This document shows positions 6,264-9,764 of a stretch of DNA of 9,764 nucleotides, in pieces; within the stretch, counting starts at the first letter, position 1, and the number at the start of each line of letters is the position of its first letter. The notes under the pieces were generated by a model. It was not told where the DNA came from. It saw nothing but the letters and a program-made list of their open reading frames with translations, and ran no database searches. Source of the stretch: an uncultured Pseudomonadota bacterium (GTDB lineage: Bacteria; Pseudomonadota; Gammaproteobacteria; Burkholderiales; Usitatibacteraceae). The translations under genes were made by a program, and so were the position numbers. The DNA is taken from positions 1 to 9,764 of the forward strand of contig CALEJW010000147.1 of the NCBI GenBank assembly GCA_937898635.1. The letters are read 5' to 3'.

Positions 6264-7246
6264 TCGCCTTCGTGATCCGCCGCCTCGTGCAGGGCGTCCT
6301 CGTGATGCTGGTGGTGGGCTTCATCGCCTTCTCGCTCTTCAACTTCGTGGGCGACCCCGTCGCCCTGATGCTCCCGCCCGAGGCGACCCAGGCCGACCGC
6401 CAGGCGATGCGCGAGAACCTCGGCCTCGACCGGCCCTTCTACGTGCAGTTCGCCACCTTCGTCACCAACGCCGTGCAGGGCAACTTCGGCATCTCGCTCC
6501 GGCTCGGCCGCCCCGTGTCCGCGCTCCTCGTGGAGCGCATGCCCGCCACGCTCGAGCTCGCCTTCATCGCCGCATCGCTCGCGCTCCTCGTGGGCATCCC
6601 GCTCGGCGTGTACACGGGCCTGCACCGCAATTCCTGGCTCTCGCGCCTGTTCCTCGCGGGCTCCCTCATCGGGGTGTCGCTGCCCACCTTCCTCATCGGC
6701 ATCTTCCTCATCCTCATCTTCGCCGTGTGGCTGGGCGTGCTGCCCTCCTTCGGCCGCGGCGACACGACGATGGTGGGCGGCTGGTCCACGGGATTCCTCA
6801 CCGCCTCGGGGCTGAAGGCCCTGATCCTGCCGTCCATCACCCTGGGGCTCTTCCAGCTCACCCTCATCATGCGGCTCGTGCGCAGCGAGATGCTGGAGGT
6901 GCTCCGGACCGACTACATCAAGTTCGCGCGCGCCCGCGGCCTCACCAGCCGCGCGGTCAACTTCGGCCACGCGCTCAAGAACACGCTGGTGCCGGTGATC
7001 ACCATCACGGGCCTGCAGCTCGGCGCCATCATCGCCTTCGCGATCATCACCGAGACCGTCTTCCAGTGGCCGGGCATGGGGCTCCTCTTCATCCAGGCCG
7101 TGCAGTTCGCCGACATCCCGGTGATGGCGGCCTACCTGTGCCTCATCGGCTTCATCTTCGTGATCATCAACCTCGTGGTGGACATGCTCTACTACCTCGT
7201 GGACCCGAGGCTGCGCGTGGACCGCACGGCCGTGGGAGGGCACTGA
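6260..7246 (+). CDS. ABC transporter permease, DppB/OppB-like
   Basis: This 328-residue inner-membrane protein forms half of the translocation pore of a peptide/nickel-type importer. The ATG at 6260 has GGGGGGAG ending 5 nt upstream and leads straight into MIAFVIRRLVQGVLVML, the typical N-terminus and first membrane helix of DppB-like permeases. An in-frame ATG at 6218 would add 14 residues encoded by a repeat and is less likely, though it also has an SD-like arm. Membrane segments lie near residues 9-31, 98-120, 133-158, 188-207, 245-267 and 290-313. The LGLDRPFYVQF segment (54-64) after the first helix and the degenerate EAA loop DYIKFARARGL (218-228), which contacts the ATPases, are characteristic. 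Its TGA overlaps the next ATG (TGATG at 7244-7248), indicating coupled translation of the two permeases. Confidence 0.93.
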   Translation: MIAFVIRRLVQGVLVMLVVGFIAFSLFNFVGDPVALMLPPEATQADRQAMRENLGLDRPFYVQFATFVTNAVQGNFGISLRLGRPVSALLVERMPATLELAFIAASLALLVGIPLGVYTGLHRNSWLSRLFLAGSLIGVSLPTFLIGIFLILIFAVWLGVLPSFGRGDTTMVGGWSTGFLTASGLKALILPSITLGLFQLTLIMRLVRSEMLEVLRTDYIKFARARGLTSRAVNFGHALKNTLVPVITITGLQLGAIIAFAIITETVFQWPGMGLLFIQAVQFADIPVMAAYLCLIGFIFVIINLVVDMLYYLVDPRLRVDRTAVGGH

Positions 7247-8157
7247 TGGACGCCGTGCGCCGCTTCCTCGACGGCGACATCTTCCACAGCTTCTCGCGCT
7301 CGCCGCTCACCATCGTCGCGTTCGTCGTGACGGTGGTGTGCGTGCTTTCCGCGGTCTTCGCGGGTTGGGTGGCGCCGCACAACCCCTTCGACCTGAAGAC
7401 CCTCAATCTCCTCGACGCCTTCACGCCCCCCGCCTGGACCGAGCGCGGCAACCCCGCCTACTTCCTCGGCACCGACGACCAGGGCCGCGACGTGCTCTCG
7501 GCGATCATGTACGGCTCGCGCGTCTCCCTCATGGTGGGCTTCCTCGCGGTGATGCTCTCCATGGTGCTCGGCATCGCGCTGGGGCTCGTCTCCGGCTACG
7601 TGGGCGGGAAGGTGGACGCCTTCATCATGCGCGTGGCCGACGTGCAGCTCTCCTTCCCCGCGATCCTCATCGCGCTCCTCATCGACGGCGTGGCGCGCGT
7701 GGCGCTGCCGAAGGATTCCCACGACACGCTCGCCCTCTACGTGCTGGTGCTCGCCATCGCCGCCTCCGGCTGGGTGCAGTACGCGCGCACGGTGCGCGGC
7801 TCCACGCTCGTCGAGCGCAACAAGGAGTACGTGCAGGCCGCGCGCGTGATCGGGCGCCACCCCGTCGCCATCATGTTCTCGCACGTGCTGCCCAACGTCC
7901 TGGGGCCCGTGCTGGTGCTCGCGACGCTGCACATCGCGACCGCCATCATCACCGAGGCGACGCTCTCCTTCCTGGGCGTGGGCGTGCCGCCGACGCAGCC
8001 CTCGCTCGGCACCCTCATCCGCATCGGCAACGACTTCCTCTTCTCCGGGGAGTGGTGGATCACGGTGTTCCCGGGCGCCTGGCTCGTGATCATGGTGCTC
8101 GCGATGAACCTCCTGGGCGACTGGCTGCGCGACGCCCTCAACCCGAAGCTGCGCTAG
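7246..8157 (+). CDS. ABC transporter permease, DppC/OppC-like
   Basis: This 303-residue inner-membrane protein is the partner of the preceding permease. Its ATG shares the A of the upstream TGA and has GGGAGGG 5 nt upstream. The first helix lies at about 21-43. The DppC/OppC hallmark LGTDDQGRDVLSAIMYGSR (74-92) comes before the transport domain. Further helices lie near 94-117, 136-147, 162-177, 214-238 and 273-292. The EAA loop EYVQAARVIGRHPVAIMFSHVLPN covers residues 194-217 (the ATPase coupling helix), and the C-terminus ends GDWLRDALNPKLR in the usual way. Length and architecture are normal for the family. The next gene follows after 11 nt. Confidence 0.95.
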   Translation: MDAVRRFLDGDIFHSFSRSPLTIVAFVVTVVCVLSAVFAGWVAPHNPFDLKTLNLLDAFTPPAWTERGNPAYFLGTDDQGRDVLSAIMYGSRVSLMVGFLAVMLSMVLGIALGLVSGYVGGKVDAFIMRVADVQLSFPAILIALLIDGVARVALPKDSHDTLALYVLVLAIAASGWVQYARTVRGSTLVERNKEYVQAARVIGRHPVAIMFSHVLPNVLGPVLVLATLHIATAIITEATLSFLGVGVPPTQPSLGTLIRIGNDFLFSGEWWITVFPGAWLVIMVLAMNLLGDWLRDALNPKLR

Positions 8158-8168
8158 CGGAGCCTTCG

Positions 8169-8567
8169 ATGAAAAGACCGCTGCTCGTCGCCCTCCTCTT
8201 CCCCCTCGCCGCCGTGGCCGGTCCCTTCGACCAGCCCTGGGCCCTGATCCAGGGCGACACCACGCCCCCGGCCGGCACGAACCTGGGCCCGGCGCCCGTG
8301 AGCCGCGTGGACGGCGTGAGCGCGAGCCGCGGCCGCGCCATCGTCGAGCCCGGCCTGCGCAGGGTCACGGTGGACCTGCCGCCGCGCAAGGGCTTCAGCG
8401 TGGGCACGCAGGAGACCTTCGAACTCGTGGCGAGCCCGTGCATGCGCTACCACGTCGCGGCGAAGCCCGACACCGCCGACGGGCAACGCTGGGTGCCGGT
8501 GGTTCGCTCCTCGGAATCCATCGGCGAGTGCCTGAAGAAGTTCCGCGGCGGGACGACGCCCCAGTGA
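8169..8567 (+). CDS. Small exported protein of unknown function
   Basis: This 132-residue protein starts at an ATG preceded by CGGAG 6 nt upstream. MKRPLLVALLFPLAAVA followed by GPF is a clear Sec signal with cleavage after about residue 17, so the mature protein of about 115 residues should be periplasmic. The mature part begins DQPWALIQGD, and has a Pro/Gly-rich linker and a probable beta-rich section (GRAIVEPGLRRVTVDLPPRKG, about 55-75). Its two cysteines, C91 (SPCMRYHV) and C121 (GECLKKF), could form a disulfide. I do not recognise a named family. It lies between the second permease and the RidA-like gene: it follows the permease by 11 nt, and its TGA overlaps the RidA GTG. This makes it part of the transporter operon and suggests, without proof, a periplasmic accessory role. 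Confidence 0.85.
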   Translation: MKRPLLVALLFPLAAVAGPFDQPWALIQGDTTPPAGTNLGPAPVSRVDGVSASRGRAIVEPGLRRVTVDLPPRKGFSVGTQETFELVASPCMRYHVAAKPDTADGQRWVPVVRSSESIGECLKKFRGGTTPQ

Positions 8568-8977
8568 GCGCGGAAAAGCGGCAGAACTTCGCGAGCGGCG
8601 CTCCCTGGGAGCCGGTGGTGGGCTACTCGCGGGCCGTGCGCTGCGGGCCCCACATCTGGGTGGCGGGCACCACCTCCACCAACCCCGACGGCCGGCTGGT
8701 GGGCGCGGGCGACGCCTACGCGCAGACCATGCAGGCGCTCAACAACATCGCCTTCGCGCTGGCCCGGGCCGGCGCCACCATGAAGAACGTGGTGCGCACG
8801 CGCGTGTACGTGACCGACATCTCGCAGTGGGAGAAGGTCGGCCGCGCCCACGGCGAGGTCTTCGGCGACATCCGGCCCGCGAGCACGATGGTGGAGGTGA
8901 AGGGGCTCGTGGACCCGGACATGCTCGTCGAGATCGAGGCCGACGCCTACGTCGACGCGGGAAGGGACGGGCGTTGA
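8564..8977 (+). CDS. RidA family (YjgF/YER057c/UK114) protein lacking the canonical active-site arginine
   Basis: This 137-residue protein has the usual length for the family and starts with a GTG inside the upstream stop (GTGA at 8564-8567). The start is supported by the overlap and by the fold beginning at once: a first strand GYSRAVRCGPHIWVAGTT (20-37), the helix QTMQALNNIAFALARAGA (54-71), the strand NVVRTRVYVTDISQW (75-89) and the C-terminal pair ASTMVEV / MLVEIEADAYV. Canonical RidA hydrolyses reactive enamine/imine intermediates and uses the Arg of the P-A-R-S/T motif. Here that motif reads R-P-A-S-T (residues 104-108), so Ser107 replaces the arginine. Family subgroups without this Arg are known and are not expected to be imine deaminases. 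The protein is probably a cytosolic trimer that acts on, or binds, a product of the imported compound. The stop overlaps the next gene's TTG. Confidence 0.9.
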   Translation: MSAEKRQNFASGAPWEPVVGYSRAVRCGPHIWVAGTTSTNPDGRLVGAGDAYAQTMQALNNIAFALARAGATMKNVVRTRVYVTDISQWEKVGRAHGEVFGDIRPASTMVEVKGLVDPDMLVEIEADAYVDAGRDGR

Positions 8978-9764
8978 GCGACTCTCCCCGGCCGCTGCTC
9001 GAGGTGCGCCACCTGCGCGTGGAGTTCAACACGCGCCGCGGCACGCTGGTGGCCATCGACGACGTGAGCTTCGACATCGCGCCCGGCGAGGTGCTCGGCG
9101 TGGTGGGCGAGTCGGGGGCGGGGAAGTCGATCACGGGCACCGCGATCATCGGCCTCCTCGAGCCCCCCGGGCGGATCTCCGGCGGCGAGATCCTGCTCGA
9201 CGGCAGGCGCATCGACAACCTGCCCGCCGAGGACATGCGCCGGATCCGCGGGCGCCAGATCGGCGCCATCTTCCAGGACCCGCTCACCTCCCTCAACCCG
9301 CTCTACACCATCGGCCGGCAGATCGTGGAGACGATCCAGACGCACCTGCCGATGAACGCGCAGCAGGCGCGGGAGCGGGCGGTCGCGCTGCTCCAGGAGG
9401 TCGGCATTCCCGCCGCGGAGCGCCGGATCGACCACTACCCGCACCAGTTCTCCGGCGGCATGCGCCAGCGCGTGGTGATCGCGCTCGCGCTCTGCGCGAA
9501 CCCGCGCCTCATCATCGCCGACGAGCCCACCACGGCCCTCGACGTCTCCATCCAGGCGCAGATCATCCAGCTCCTGAAGCGCCTGTGCCGCGAGCACGGC
9601 ACGGCCGTGATGCTCGTCACGCACGACATGGGCGTGATCGCGGAGACCGCCGACCGCGTCGCGGTGATGTACGCGGGGCGCCTGGCGGAGATCGGGCCGG
9701 TGCAGGCGGTGATCCACGGCCCGCAGCACCCTTATTCCGTGGGCCTCATGGGATCGATTCCCGC
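8974..9764 (+). CDS. ABC transporter ATP-binding protein, DppD/OppD-like, 3' end outside window
   Basis: The frame opens with TTG at 8974 overlapping the RidA stop (TTGA) and runs to the window edge, giving 263 residues of an expected 320-330. The TTG is favoured by the overlap and by LLEVRHLRVEFNTRRG beginning just where family members begin. The nucleotide-binding domain is complete: Walker A GESGAGKS (45-52), Q-loop FQDPLTSLNPL with Gln101, ABC signature SGGMRQR (160-166), Walker B LIIADEP (179-185) and H-loop THD with His217. The sequence breaks off just after GPQHPYS, the start of the C-terminal domain typical of peptide/nickel importer ATPases. The protein hydrolyses ATP on the cytosolic face to drive the two permeases. 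A second ATPase (DppF/OppF-like) usually follows in such operons and would lie beyond 9764. Confidence 0.93.
   Translation, partial: MSDSPRPLLEVRHLRVEFNTRRGTLVAIDDVSFDIAPGEVLGVVGESGAGKSITGTAIIGLLEPPGRISGGEILLDGRRIDNLPAEDMRRIRGRQIGAIFQDPLTSLNPLYTIGRQIVETIQTHLPMNAQQARERAVALLQEVGIPAAERRIDHYPHQFSGGMRQRVVIALALCANPRLIIADEPTTALDVSIQAQIIQLLKRLCREHGTAVMLVTHDMGVIAETADRVAVMYAGRLAEIGPVQAVIHGPQHPYSVGLMGSIP

Noticed and set aside
6083..7932. Leftward frames opposite the two permease genes (6083-7243 and 7192-7932)
   Set aside because: Very rich in His, Glu and Asp with no domain signal; these are the complement of hydrophobic membrane-helix codons in the permeases.
1..9764. tRNA, rRNA, CRISPR arrays, insertion sequences or att sites
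   Set aside because: I saw no tRNA-like cloverleaf, no regularly spaced repeats beyond the two-copy 42-bp unit, and no transposase or integrase gene. Intergenic space is short throughout, with none above 300 bases.

Overview
The window is about 70% G+C, with dense, strongly GC-biased coding on both strands and no RNA genes. Gene content, codon use and the protein families suggest a free-living Gram-negative proteobacterium, most likely a betaproteobacterium. That placement is inference, because no rRNA or other phylogenetic marker is present.

Minus strand (1-2733): three genes read leftward. In transcription order they are a small putative lipoprotein of unknown function (2733-2026), a DUF2189-type polytopic inner-membrane protein (2018-1233), and a secreted caspase-like (peptidase C14) protein that runs off the left edge of the window (1178-1). 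The first two genes are 7 nt apart. The caspase gene follows after 54 nt, so the three may form one operon.

Divergent intergenic region (2734-2942): this 209-bp region separates the two transcription units. It holds a plausible sigma70-type promoter pointing right (TTGACG-N17-CATGAT), with a short perfect inverted repeat directly against its -35 box.

Plus strand (2943-9764): a peptide/opine/nickel-type (Dpp/Opp-like) ABC importer operon. It encodes two tandem paralogous family-5 substrate-binding proteins, a DppB-like permease, a DppC-like permease, a small exported protein of unknown function, a RidA-family protein, and a DppD/OppD-like ATPase that runs off the right edge. The second ATPase expected for this transporter class (DppF/OppF-like) would lie beyond the window. 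From the first permease onward the genes overlap or nearly touch (TGATG, an 11-nt gap, GTGA, TTGA), which points to translational coupling. The substrate cannot be read from sequence. The embedded RidA homologue hints at an amino-acid-derived or nitrogenous ligand, but it lacks the arginine used by canonical imine deaminases.

Points most worth a second look: (i) a 42-bp tandem hairpin repeat between the second binding protein and the first permease, which supplies two in-frame SD+ATG starts and is spanned by a 32-codon ORF overlapping both neighbours; (ii) an 11-bp GC hairpin without a U-tract between the two binding-protein genes; (iii) loss in the second binding protein of a Cys-flanked loop present in the first; (iv) the RidA variant and the unknown exported protein placed between permease and ATPase genes; (v) the caspase-like protein with a coiled-coil and Pro/Ala-rich tail. 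I found no clear evidence of a wholly new system. The window is mainly a transporter operon with some unusual architecture.
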